From assembly GCA_946894095.1 (NCBI GenBank), contig OX335655.1:2046001-2110000 (forward strand): a DNA stretch of 64,000 bases. Direction: 5' to 3'. The stretch is from Incurvaria masculella (taxonomy: Eukaryota > Arthropoda > Insecta > Lepidoptera > Incurvariidae). Shown in pieces: positions 1 through 10,800 of the stretch. The notes below the pieces were generated by a model. It ran no database searches. It was not told where the DNA came from and saw nothing but the letters and a program-made list of their open reading frames with translations. How positions within the stretch are numbered: the first letter of the stretch is position 1; each line of letters opens with the position of its first letter. The position numbers were made by a program, and so were the translations under genes.

Positions 1-262
1 AGGGTTCCGTACCCAAAGGGTGAAAACTGAACCCTATTACTAAGCCTCCGCTGTCCGTCCGTATCTCAGGAACCGTAATAGGTAGGCAGCTGAAATTTTC
101 ACAGAGTGTGTAATTATTTTGCCGCTAGAACAACAAATAAGTAAAATAAAAAAATAATAAAAGTTAAAGAGGGGCATACAAAAAAAAAAGATTTTTTGTT
201 TGATCTTGTACGATGGTACGGAACCCTTCTTGTGCGAGCCCGACTCGCACTTGGCCGGTTTT
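1..262 (-). repeat. Family A dispersed repeat (GGGTTCCGTACC element)
   Basis: Reads on the minus strand from CCGGCCAAGTGCGAG near 262 to the terminal GGTACGGAACCCT at 1. Typical parts are the GAGTC(G)GACTCGC box, GGGTTCCGTACCAT, a TTTGTTGTTATAGCGGC core, a short ACGG tetranucleotide run, and a GGGTACGGAACCCT end inverted relative to the head. It may extend left of the window. At least eight more copies or pieces occur here. I know it as a very common lepidopteran repeat but cannot give it a class. Confidence 0.75.
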
Positions 263-2484
263 TGCCATACCATGACTTTCCTTTCATGAGCACGGCGATA
301 TTGAACTGAATGGAAAACACGGACCTTTTTATCAAATGTGATATTATCAACCCGGCCAATAACAACAATAACCCGTACAATACCAAACAATACTGTTTGG
401 CGGCGGCATTGTGTGATAACCCTAACGCAAGCCGCATTCCAGCGATATGGGGCACCGCGAGCGACAACGCGTTTCATCTCGCCGCCGCGCCGGCAATGAG
501 CGACGTAATAAATACTTTATAATAAGGACATTTAGGATGAAAATTGAAAAATTACTGTCCAGGAGTGCAACTTCTGTGCGTAGCACTATTAGTTATTCTG
601 TGCCGCCGACTCCAAGTGAACTATTGAGCAAATATCTGTGTCTGTAAGTATTTGCATGTCAACAGCGAGATTTGATTGGGATTTTCCCAGAATTTGCGGA
701 TTCAAATAATCCTATTGATTGATTTAGTACTATATTGATTTTATGTCAAAATGATATCCTCTTTTAACATCAATGCACTATTACAAATAATAAGGAAGCT
801 ATGACCTCAAGTAATTTGTATGCGTTTACAAGCTTTAAGCGTTAACAATCGAGGTTTAAAATATTAAAGAAGAAAAAAATGACGGTCGTGTACTCTTTAT
901 TTATTTCTTTTCTTTCATTACTAAGATTGGAATTCAACATTTTATTGATTATCGGTTTGCGGTTTTTTCCGGTCTTTCCAGTTTACTTCTCCAGTACTCT
1001 GTCTCGTTCATTCACACACAACAATGCGCGCTCTACTTGCAAGTTTCGTTCGTAATTTCGTAACGTTTCACTTTTACTGAATTAGGTCCCAAACGTGCGA
1101 TATGAAACCTTATTACATATATAACAGTTATTTACTAGTAATCCCAAAAATATTGGAAATTCGAAAAAAAACGATGGATGCTGTAAAAGGAATAATTGGA
1201 CCCCGTTGAAATATGCAATATTTTCAGACTTATCATGTATTATAACCGTGATGATGCTTTCAACGTAATGCATCGATACCATATTCTTCTATAATTTGTT
1301 AAAGACATGAAAACCTATAATTTCTTAAAGACATGAAAATGGAATATTTACATAATTTTATATATTGTGTTCTTTCTCATTTCAGGAAATACCGGGTCGA
1401 ACAACTTTTTACAACATTGACCTAAAAGTGATAAGCGGATAAAGAAAATAAGAGTGTTGCATTGCAACCATAGAAATAGGATGTACAAGAACAACAAAGT
1501 CTGAGTGATAGCTGGCGAGACAAAAATCGAAATGCATCAGTATAGGTGCACTGTTAATGTGTTGGTTAAAAATAGTGTTGCTAAGTCCCGATTCCAAAAT
1601 TATCGATATCGATATTTATTGGATGTGCATGTGCACCGACATTTGTAAAATAAAATATGAAATAAAACCATTTTCAAATCCCTTTAACTGGTAAGCACGC
1701 GACTCATCTGAGGGCGAGTAGCTGTCATCTGCTAAGTAGAAGAAAGCTATAGACATTTTATATACATAAATCGTATTCGTTCCATGAGCATTAAGACAGG
1801 GGTCTACTCATGAAAGCGAACACGAGAAGTTCTCGTGTTCGTTTCTGTAAAATCCATGTAGAAAAAATATCTTTTTCCTGCATAGAGTTTGACAGAAGCG
1901 AACACGAGAACTTTCGCTTCCCTGAGTATCTATTATTAGGCTATTATGGTGGTTAATGTATTTCTAAAAAGCCGTAATCATGTTTTCTTCTTAATCAATT
2001 AATTACCTTATCACTTTAAAATCAATGCCAATGTACCTAAATCTTATAATTTTTCGGTTTCATTAAAACGTATGCCGCCCTGGTCCAATAGAAAAAATAC
2101 GTTGTCAAGTTTTTGTGCCGAGGCTATTAGTACAATGTCATTGATTGATAGAGCATTATACAGTATGTTCGACACATTGGCCGACAACATTAATTTATAG
2201 GTAAGTGGGGTCATTTGTAAGGTTTTGACCCATGATAACTCTTGTCAGCACGTGGTAACGAGATAAGATTTTTTTTTATTTTTGAAATTTTCCGATATTC
2301 CGGCTTTGCACCCTTGCAACTTATTGGTTTTATGATGTTATCAGGACAAAAATAAAATAAAATAAAGTATCAGCGACATCTACATTTGAAGCATTGTAAT
2401 CATATTTTGAAAAAGATCTAAAAACGTTTTTTACTATATTTTTTTGATTGATGACCGGTACTTTTTTTGGTGCAAACGCTCTTA
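263..2484. other. Intergenic, no gene seen
   Basis: AT-rich DNA with only short chance frames. The one visible structure is a pair of hairpins at 1815-1925, where GAACACGAGAA and its complement occur several times (GAACACGAGAAGTTCTCGTGTTC at 1820-1842, and again near 1900). Nothing else was recognised. Confidence 0.6.
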
Positions 2485-2876
2485 GCTTAGTGGCGCGGGG
2501 ACTTGCCTAGCATACCAGAGTTATGTGTTCAAATGCTCGCACCGTTTATGCACCATTTTATTTGTCATTCTGAGTTGGATAGATGCATTTCGTCAAGAAA
2601 GTCCATGGTTCGAAATCCACGTGAAACTGTAGGGTTTAAGCCCGTCCGGCTTGGTACCAGTGCATTGGATTAAAAGCGAAGGTCGAAGCGGTAATGAAGA
2701 GTGTTTTTCATCCAGTTCAATGCAGCCGAGCAATATAAGGAAGCCGTACTCATAACGGGGAAGTTCCTGGCATGGCACCTAAATCCTTCGGAAATGTGGT
2801 GTGTTGGGCTCATATCATTACGGTAGTTGTGTGTTATTAGCCATACATGTCAGGTTGCATTAATTAAAAAAATACA
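2485..2876 (+). repeat. tRNA-type SINE with A-rich tail
   Basis: The head has an A-box-like TAGCTTAGTGGCGCGGGGAC and a B-box-like GTGTTCAAATGC. The body is shared by all SINEs in this window: TTGGTACCAGTGCATTGGAT, GGTCGAAGCGGTAATGA, TTCCTGGCATGGCACC, then ATACATGTCAGGTTGCAT and an A-rich end. The head pattern is that of a Pol III tRNA-derived SINE. The copy is diverged. Its end abuts the start of the 1465-bp duplication. Confidence 0.75.
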
Positions 2877-3401
2877 GAAAATCCTTTTTGCTATTTATTG
2901 ACTCTCGCTCTCACACTCTGTTCGTCTTGTAAGCGCCTAGGTCTATGGTTACAACGGTTCCCAGGAACACGGGATCTATCGATTTTGAATCACCTCAAAA
3001 GAAGAAGTTGGTTAAGATTTTAAATATTTTTCGAAATAGTATGGAGGAAATTGAGCAATTTCATATACATGGATGGAGTTAATACAATTTTTCAAATCTA
3101 TTCTGTTTTATGTTGTAATGTCTTTGACAATTTTGAAATATTTAAGGGTAGGTCACCTAGTCGTCACCTGTCGTGGTAAATAGACAATAGCTTCACCATT
3201 GTAAGCGTTTTTCGTACATTCTGGACATATTTTTATCATGGAGGTGAAGAAATAACAGGAGAACGAATGGAACTAAAAAAATGGCCTTATCACAATTGTG
3301 CCGCGGGGGGCGTGTCATCTTGACAGAACCTGCGGCCATTTTAGTCTTGCGTCGCTAGCTGTCGCGGGCGAGTTTGACGTAAGATCGAATTGTAATTGAA
3401 T

Positions 3402-3472
3402 ATGCCGTCGTGCTTTGTAAAATGATGCATAAACAACTTGACGAGACATAAATCAGGAATATCATATTACCT
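3402..3472 (+). pseudogene. THAP-like first exon with nonsense codon (copy 1)
   Basis: From ATG at 3402 the frame reads MPSCFVK, then TGA at 3423-3425, then CINNLTRHKSGISYYL, ending at a strong donor GTAAGT (3473). With a tryptophan at codon 8 this would be the start of a THAP zinc finger, where Met-Pro-x-Cys and a C-x4-C spacing are usual and a GIS(F/Y)(Y/H) motif follows. The TGA replaces TGG by one base. THAP fingers are found at the N terminus of P-type transposases and THAP proteins. The exon is inferred to be a dead transposase start; no downstream transposase exon was found. Confidence 0.6.
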
Positions 3473-4153
3473 GTAAGTATACGCTAAATATTCGAAATAG
3501 TGGATATTTCACTTGAAAACATTTCTATGGGGATGGTGTTATGCCATCAATCAACACGAACTCAAAATAATCTCAATTCGCTACCTATTTTCATTTCTTT
3601 GCAGAATTCCTCTATTTAGCCAGAAATAGATATTATATAGCATGCAATTAGTATGTCTGTCTGTGTATTGAAATGTCTACTGCTGGATTTATGCTTACCC
3701 ATAGAAATACTTCTTAAATTATATTTTATGTTATTTGCACGAACCAGCCTAAAATAAAACTCTTATTTGAATATACATAAGTCTGAATATGCGCGATAAA
3801 ATGTTGACCTAATATATTTTTTTACAAAAAAGTTGTACCTTATATTGATAATATACTGAATTATATATTATGAAATGATATTTGACGAATATTTAAAAGA
3901 TAATTGCGTATTTGTAGCAAACAGTGCCAACTTATTTTGGTAAAAATTTTAAAAAATTTGGCATCCATCATTAAGACAAAATATAATAAAAATACGCTTA
4001 TGAAAAGCCATTGAGGACTTGAGTGGGCACTCTGCTTGGAGCACTCAAATAACGCAAGTCTATTCGATATTTACGTAAAGTTCAAGGTCAAGATAATTAC
4101 GTAAAGTTAGTACCTGAAAGGAGTGCGCCTGTACCGGAATCACTAACCAAAAC

Positions 4154-4341
4154 ACCGGCCAAGTGCGAGTCGGACTCGTACACGAAGGGTTCCGTACCAT
4201 CTTACATGATTTCACCCAAAAAAATCACGTAAGGGGGCTCCCCCTTTAATTTTTTATATTTCAAAATGTTTGCTATTTGTTGTTATAGCGGCCATAAATA
4301 TACACAATCTGTGAAAATTTCAACTATTTACCTATTATTGT
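4154..4341 (+). repeat. Family A repeat, truncated by the duplication
   Basis: Head CCGGCCAAGTGCGAGTCGGA and GGGTTCCGTACCAT are present, then the TTGTTGTTATAGCGGCC core. The copy stops at CCTATTATTG where copy 2 of the tandem duplication starts. Confidence 0.8.
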
Positions 4342-4866
4342 GAAAATCCTTTTTGCTATTTATTGACTCTCGCTCTCACACTCTGTTCGTCTTGTAAGCG
4401 CCTAGGTCTATGGTTACAACGGTTCCCAGGAACACGGGATCTATCGATTTTGAATCACCTCAAAAGAAGAAGTTGGTTAAGATTTTAAATATTTTTCGAA
4501 ATAGTATGGAGGAAATTGAGCAATTTCATATACATGGATGGAGTTAATACAATTTTTCAAATCTATTCTGTTTTATGTTGTAATGTCTTTGACAATTTTG
4601 AAATATTTAAGGGTAGGTCACCTAGTCGTCACCTGTCGTGGTAAATAGACAATAGCTTCACCATTGTAAGCGTTTTTCGTACATTCTGGACATATTTTTA
4701 TCATGGAGGTGAAGAAATAACAGGAGAACGAATGGAACTAAAAAAATGGCCTTATCACAATTGTGCCGCGGGGGGCGTGTCATCTTGACAGAACCTGCGG
4801 CCATTTTAGTCTTGCGTCGCTAGCTGTCGCGGGCGAGTTTGACGTAAGATCGAATTGTAATTGAAT

Positions 4867-4937
4867 ATGCCGTCGTGCTTTGTAAAATGATGCATAAACA
4901 ACTTGACGAGACATAAATCAGGAATATCATATTACCT
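4867..4937 (+). pseudogene. THAP-like first exon with nonsense codon (copy 2)
   Basis: Same sequence as the exon at 3402-3472, shifted by 1465 bases, with the same TGA at 4888-4890 and the same GTAAGT donor. The shared nonsense codon shows that the lesion predates the tandem duplication, or that both are one locus duplicated in assembly. Confidence 0.6.
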
Positions 4938-5618
4938 GTAAGTATACGCTAAATATTCGAAATAGTGGATATTTCACTTGAAAACATTTCTATGGGGATG
5001 GTGTTATGCCATCAATCAACACGAACTCAAAATAATCTCAATTCGCTACCTATTTTCATTTCTTTGCAGAATTCCTCTATTTAGCCAGAAATAGATATTA
5101 TATAGCATGCAATTAGTATGTCTGTCTGTGTATTGAAATGTCTACTGCTGGATTTATGCTTACCCATAGAAATACTTCTTAAATTATATTTTATGTTATT
5201 TGCACGAACCAGCCTAAAATAAAACTCTTATTTGAATATACATAAGTCTGAATATGCGCGATAAAATGTTGACCTAATATATTTTTTTACAAAAAAGTTG
5301 TACCTTATATTGATAATATACTGAATTATATATTATGAAATGATATTTGACGAATATTTAAAAGATAATTGCGTATTTGTAGCAAACAGTGCCAACTTAT
5401 TTTGGTAAAAATTTTAAAAAATTTGGCATCCATCATTAAGACAAAATATAATAAAAATACGCTTATGAAAAGCCATTGAGGACTTGAGTGGGCACTCTGC
5501 TTGGAGCACTCAAATAACGCAAGTCTATTCGATATTTACGTAAAGTTCAAGGTCAAGATAATTACGTAAAGTTAGTACCTGAAAGGAGTGCGCCTGTACC
5601 GGAATCACTAACCAAAAC

Positions 5619-5925
5619 ACCGGCCAAGTGCGAGTCGGACTCGTACACGAAGGGTTCCGTACCATCTTACATGATTTCACCCAAAAAAATCACGTAAGGG
5701 GGCTCCCCCTTTAATTTTTTATATTTCAAAATGTTTGCTATTTGTTGTTATAGCGGCCATAAATATACACAATCTGTGAAAATTTCAACTATTTACCTAT
5801 TATTGTTAATGAGATACAGCCCTGTAACAGACGGACGGACGGAGGGACAGACGGGCGGATGGATGGACGGACAGCAAAGGCTTAGTATTGGGGTTTCGTT
5901 GGCACCCTTTGGGTACGGAACCGTA
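5619..5925 (+). repeat. Family A repeat inside the P-like element
   Basis: Complete copy from CCGGCCAAGTGCGAG to TTTGGGTACGGAACC, with a GGACGGACGGAGGGACAGACGG tetranucleotide section near 5830. It is nested in the P-like element and so inserted after it. Confidence 0.8.
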
Positions 5926-5937
5926 ATAAAACCGAAT

Positions 5938-6060
5938 TCAAACACTAAGAAGTGGAAAATAAAACCAATTTTTGGGTCGGTGACATATTGGTGTTATTCT
6001 TTGGTTAGTTGGCACCGACCCCAAAAATCGGGTATTTTCCACTTTTTAGTGTTTGATGTC
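5938..6060. repeat. Palindromic MITE-like hairpin
   Basis: The arms TCAAACACTAAGAAGTGG...TTTTTGGGTCGGTG and CACCGACCCCAAAAATCGGG...CACTTTTTAGTGTTTGA are inverted repeats around a short loop near 5995. It adjoins the end of the family A copy. A separate shorter hairpin (GGTAATCAGATTTTGAAAA and its complement) lies at 6198-6257. Confidence 0.65.
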
Positions 6061-7153
6061 GGTTAATTGCTGCATTGGCGCATTTAACAGAGAATGCATT
6101 TCACACACTTACGTATATTTGTTAGTCATTGTCTTTTCTCGCTATAAATTCTGATGAAACAGCATTTCTTCCGAATAAATCTTTGAATTAATGCAGGAAT
6201 GGTAATCAGATTTTGAAAAAACCTTTTTCTAATTATTTTCAAAATCTGATTACCTAACTAGCTTCAAATTCAATTGTCGCTGAAACTCAAATTAATGAAA
6301 TAACGGTAAAGTCGTATCCATTAGATACAGAAAATTATCGAATTCAGGCAGTTTACAAACTTTACATAATTGTTTACTAAAAAAACCGAAGTCACAAACC
6401 CAATATACATAGGCTATGTAATCGCCTAAATTTATTTTTATATTTGGAGATTCTCTTTCATTATTTTCTTATTACGATGTGTTACATATACATATAAGAA
6501 CATGCAAATAAAACGCCTTTTCAAAATATTTGTTTGTAATTCACTTTTTCAGAAAATTAATTACGAACAACAATTTACAAATGGATCCATGGACGGTGAT
6601 GTTTTCATCCCGCTCAGCGCCGCGGCATTACCCCCAGCTTCACTTGCCACCACGTTGCTCTAATGAGCAATATTTTTGATAATTTTTGCAACCAAATTAT
6701 TTGTTCGCTATGGTTTGCATAACATCTTTCTAACTCATGTAGTTTTCAATGGGTTTGACGGCCGGATTCAGCCAGTATTTATTAGATATTTTTGACTCGG
6801 CACTCGCTGTCATCATCGCGAATGAGGAATGACGTAACGACCATCTGGTTTATTAAAAAATAATTCTTATCTTTATCGGATTACCTACCAATTTGGGAGA
6901 CTTCAAATTGGATTTTTCTCCGTTCTCATCATTGCGCTACAAATTTGTACGGCAATAAAATGTTGTAAGTTGCGTTACGTCATTTTTTGCGCGCTCGTTG
7001 CATGGACGTTATTTCTCCAGTTATTTCTTCACCTCCATGATTTTTATTAGATGTAAAAGCTTTTAAGGCGTAAATCGCAATGGGAACAAAGATATTTTTT
7101 CAAGCACTAGGACGAGACGTCATACCTGACAATCTTGCGTTTTCAGAGTGGTC

Positions 7154-7490
7154 AGTCTGAGTTCTCACCTAAATTAGCGTTTACGGCAAACCGATAGACT
7201 GGCGTTTTCTCCAAACTCCATATAAGTTTTTACTAGATATTCTGTGGCTTTACTTCTTCAAGCTGTCAAAGTCAAACGCGGACTTCCGATTTGTATGAAA
7301 TCGCGGAGTGGACGTAAACGGCAACGTCGACGTATTTACGGCCACGTTGAGTAAGCTGTCAAATCAAGCTCGGACTCGCAAATGTCAGTTCGCTTAACGC
7401 CCGCTGCGCGCGCTCTTCAATTTCTTCATACATTTGAAAACGCCAGTCGATCGGTTTGCCGTAACGCCAATTTAGGTGACAACTGAGACT
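7154..7490. repeat. MITE with 45-bp inverted ends, upstream of SRP68
   Basis: The left end AGTCTGAGTTCTCACCTAAA and the right end (reverse complement AGTCTCAGTTGTCACCTAAA) continue into GCGTTTACGGCAAACCGAT on both sides. A diverged partial copy lies at about 26735-26960 (TTCTCACATAAATTGGCGTT, then GCCAAACCGATCGG), in TMEM104 intron 3. The copy here ends about 340 bases before the SRP68 start codon and may sit in or near its promoter. No TATA box was identified in 7491-7832. Confidence 0.7.
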
Positions 7491-7832
7491 ACCGGCTCTG
7501 AGCACTGTCAGTGCAATTTGGTCCAACTGTATTCACACTTTCGGCGTTTGAGCGCTATTCGGGTCGTAGCATAATTTATTTTAATTTCTTATTCTGTGGT
7601 TTTTTTGAGTAATTCTGTGATTTTTTGTCAGTTCTGTGCTGTTGATTTCATCTTCGTGGATTTTTCCGAAACATCAAATTTCACCCTGTGTTTTCGCCTT
7701 TCGGTCGTCTTATGGATGGACTAAGCGAAATAACGAAATAAGCAAACTATAAACCCGAGGATTTGGCAGGACTGAACATATCTCTGGTCTGGTGTTACCT
7801 TGCCTTCGTGGCTCATCGGCGGCGACGGTGAA

Positions 7833-10800
7833 ATGACGGGTTCCGGGTCAGCTGATGGAGACAGCTGCGGCGTGGAGGTGGACCCACGCACTGAAGAGAA
7901 CAAGGCCCGTGTAGTCTTGTCCCTCGACAGTATCCTTTACATTCTCTATCTGCCGTATTCAGATTGGGCATACTGACTTTAATCCTCCGGACTAAACCGG
8001 TTTTTGTATGGTTAGTCCGTTGCTAATCTCCTACTAAGTTTTGACGGGTGCTCTCTGAATACGACTGTATGAGTTCAACATTGTATTTTATCGACACCGA
8101 AACTTGGCAATGTTAGTCCAACATACCGCATGTGAACTAAGTGCCTTGCCAGGTCCTTCCTTTAATTCCAGGGCTACATTAGACAAGTTCAACAATAGCT
8201 GGGTTCGAAGCGTTGACATCTGAAGGAAGATGTAGTGATGAGAATAATTGAGAAGGGTATGTTAAGATAGGTTGGATATTTAGGGCGAATGTTCTTGCCA
8301 AGTGGGCCCAGGAGAATGTACCATGACCAGTTTATTAAAGTATTTCATAATTTTCTTTGTAAGGGAACCTTACCTATATACCTAAACACCCTGACCTGTG
8401 GAGCATATTTTTTTAATGTAACGACATGGATGGCTAATACCAAACTGAACATCAGATAATAGCCTAACACACCACATGAGAACTAGGTGCCATTCCACGA
8501 CATGCTTCCTTATATTGCTCGGCTGCATTGAACTAGATGGAAAACATGGACAATTTTTATTGCCACTTCGACTTCTACGAAAAGAGAGCCTGTAGATAAT
8601 CATAAGAAGTTTGGCGTGATGGTGATGCTCTATCATCTCTGCCTGCCCCTCCAGGGAAGCACGTGTTGGTACGTATATTTATATTTCCGTGTGCCCATGT
8701 TTGAATTTTTCAGCGAAATTCTCAGAGTATTAGATAACCTTAACATCACTGCCTCAGTCCTGCGAGTGACACGCGAGGCACAGCAGCAGCATGGCTTGCG
8801 ACACGGTGACTACCAGCGCTACCGCGGCTACTGCTCGCGCCGCATGCGGCGGCTGCGCAAGGTCTTAAAGATACCGCAGGTCTGTCCAATATTCTCAGAT
8901 GTTTTCCTTCTCCGGGGCTGAGATAAATAGTTGGCTCAAATACTAAGACTAACGAAAAAGGACGCCACTTTGCAATACTTTGGCATTTCGTCCATACAAA
9001 GTGTGTAGAAATGACATCACAAAGTACTACTTTTCGTTAGTCCTAGTTTCTGTTTTGACTGTTTATCTCAGCCTAGGTGCTAGATTCGTCCTTTATATAT
9101 TTTTTTCCTCAGGTTCAATTTGGTGCTTCCACTTTGCGTCTTTGCCACTTTAATGTAAAATGATCTCTTTCCCCACACAATGAGCAAGAACTTTGACTTC
9201 TATCGCACATAGCCTGTATTTTTTTTGTATGTTTATTTCTGTATTGTGAAACCATACTAAATAAATAAAAAGATGGTTGGTAGTGGAACTTGGTTTTAAA
9301 GAATTTTACTGGTGTTTGGGTGCTACTTCATGGTAATTTCTTCGGGGATCCTACAAGGCTCATAACTTGGACCGCTGGCTTACAATGTGTTCATCCACAA
9401 TATTTTTCATGCTCACCCAGTTTCTATTATATGTGAATGATGCAAAATTATAGGGACATAGTGATTCAGGAACAGTTGACTGTAATAAGTTGCAAGCAGA
9501 CCTCCCTCACACACCATCACTGACGTTCATACTCACAGAACCCAAATCGCTTGATTCTACATAATCATAATTTTCAATTAGCTTAATGGATAGCATCAGA
9601 AAGGCGGCAAAGGTGTGGCTGCTGTGCAATTCGTTCAGCCTCAGTGGCCCAGTGGCGCGAGACTTCGGCGATCGCTCTCCGAAGTTAAGCAACGCAGGGT
9701 CCGGTCTGGTCTTGGATGGGTGACCATTAGACCGTTGAGAGAGGCTGGCCGTGGTTCGGATTCCACGTTAAGCTGTAGGTCCCCTTCCTTACTTACTAGG
9801 TGGTAGGGTTTATCCCGCCCGGGTTGGTACCATCGCATTGGATGAACGATGGTCGAAGCGGCAATGAAAATTGTCCGTGTTTTCCATCCAGTTCAATGTA
9901 GCCGTACAATATAAGGAAGGTCCTGGCATGGCACCTAGTTCCCATGTGGTGTATTAGGCTAATACCATGACAGAACTTGTGGTATTAGCCTTCCATGTCC
10001 AGTCACATAAAAAAAAAAAAGCCTATGCAGCTGCAGTGACGTGTGTGTTGCAGGGCGACCGGCGCCACTACCGGAGGCGGGACGTGACGGCAGCTCATCT
10101 CGGGGCGCGCACAGCCGAGGCGCGCCTTCTGTGCATCCCATTGGTGCAGGCGGAGCGCGCGTGGGCACACGCCATGCAGCTGCGGCAGGAGGCGAACACC
10201 GAGCCGCGCAAGCGCTTCCACTTGGTCCAGCGCCTTCGCAAGGCCACCGGCCACGCCGCCACCCTGCTGCAGCTCGCTGAGGTCAGCTGCTCGGTTTTTT
10301 ATTATAAGCCTGCAGAATCCTTTTCTCGTCCACCCAGCCAACAAGGTTGACTCACTTTGTTTGTGCTGCATATGCCGGTTTTGTACCCAGGCTTTGAGAG
10401 GCTCAGGCGCGAACAGCTTGTCCGTTTCTTGCATTCTGTCACAGTGTTGGATGCTGAAAGAAATCTCTCCTGTCCTCTTATTTGGGCTCGCAACTAAAAC
10501 ACATGCACTGCATACTACTTTTCTGGGCTTCTTGAAACCCACATGTTTGCGATGTCGATGCTGATTGGTCGTTGTATGTATTGCCCAATGTCTCAAGCCA
10601 CCACCAATCTGGTGGCTTGTCTGGGCGATTGATAACTCAATCAACATATTGTCACCTTACAGCTACAAATTTCTAAATGTATTTTACTATACATTTTCAT
10701 ATTTCTACAAGTAAATTTTACAAATTTTAGATTGCTTATTCTTTATACTACATTTGATTCAATTATAATCTCTATGGTCTATTGTTTATAGCTTATTCAT

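Larger units (their letters stand above)
3237..4341 (+). mobile_element. Duplicated left end of the P-like element
   Basis: This is the copy-1 equivalent of 4702-5806, with the same terminus CATGGAGGTGAAGAAATAAC and the same left flank ATTTTTAT at 3229-3236. It has no right end of its own. It ends where copy 2 of the tandem duplication begins, within the nested family A repeat. Confidence 0.7.
2877..5806. repeat. 1465-bp direct tandem duplication
   Basis: Copy 1 is 2877-4341 and copy 2 is 4342-5806, offset 1465 bases. Every block I compared by eye was identical (for example 2941/4406, 3601/5066, 3961/5426). Each copy holds a unique left part, the left end of the P-like element, the THAP-like exon and the first part of a family A repeat. 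Copy 1 stops inside the family A repeat; copy 2 runs on through it. The identity means either a very recent duplication or an assembly artefact. Confidence 0.93.
4702..7039 (+). mobile_element. P-element-like DNA transposon, non-autonomous
   Basis: The left end CATGGAGGTGAAGAAATAAC at 4702 and the right end at 7039 are inverted repeats of about 27 bp with one mismatch (CATGGAGGTGAAGAAATAAC, then A/T, then GGAGAA). Both ends are flanked by the same 8 bp, ATTTTTAT (4694-4701 and 7040-7047). P elements make 8-bp duplications, and their termini begin CATGATGAAATAAC, so the resemblance is specific. A THAP-like exon lies near the left end, as in P transposases. No catalytic region is visible: the 2.3 kb between the ends holds a family A repeat and a hairpin element instead. 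Copy 1 of the left end is at 3237 because of the tandem duplication. Confidence 0.72.

Noticed and set aside
3423..3425. TGA in the THAP exon as selenocysteine or readthrough
   Set aside because: The position is a conserved Trp-like site one base from TGG, and the element lacks the rest of a transposase; a simple nonsense change is enough.
3237..7039. A single intact 3.8-kb P-like element
   Set aside because: The 1465-bp direct duplication explains the extra length; the element proper is 4702-7039 with a duplicated left end.
9635..9735. Possible 5S rRNA gene
   Set aside because: Only the promoter-region part of 5S is present and it runs into the common SINE tail; other copies show the same composite.
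10003..10647. 214-codon minus-strand frame overlapping SRP68 exon 3
   Set aside because: It runs antisense through a confirmed exon and its intron, with no splice logic or recognisable domain; the long frame follows from GC-rich codons on the other strand.
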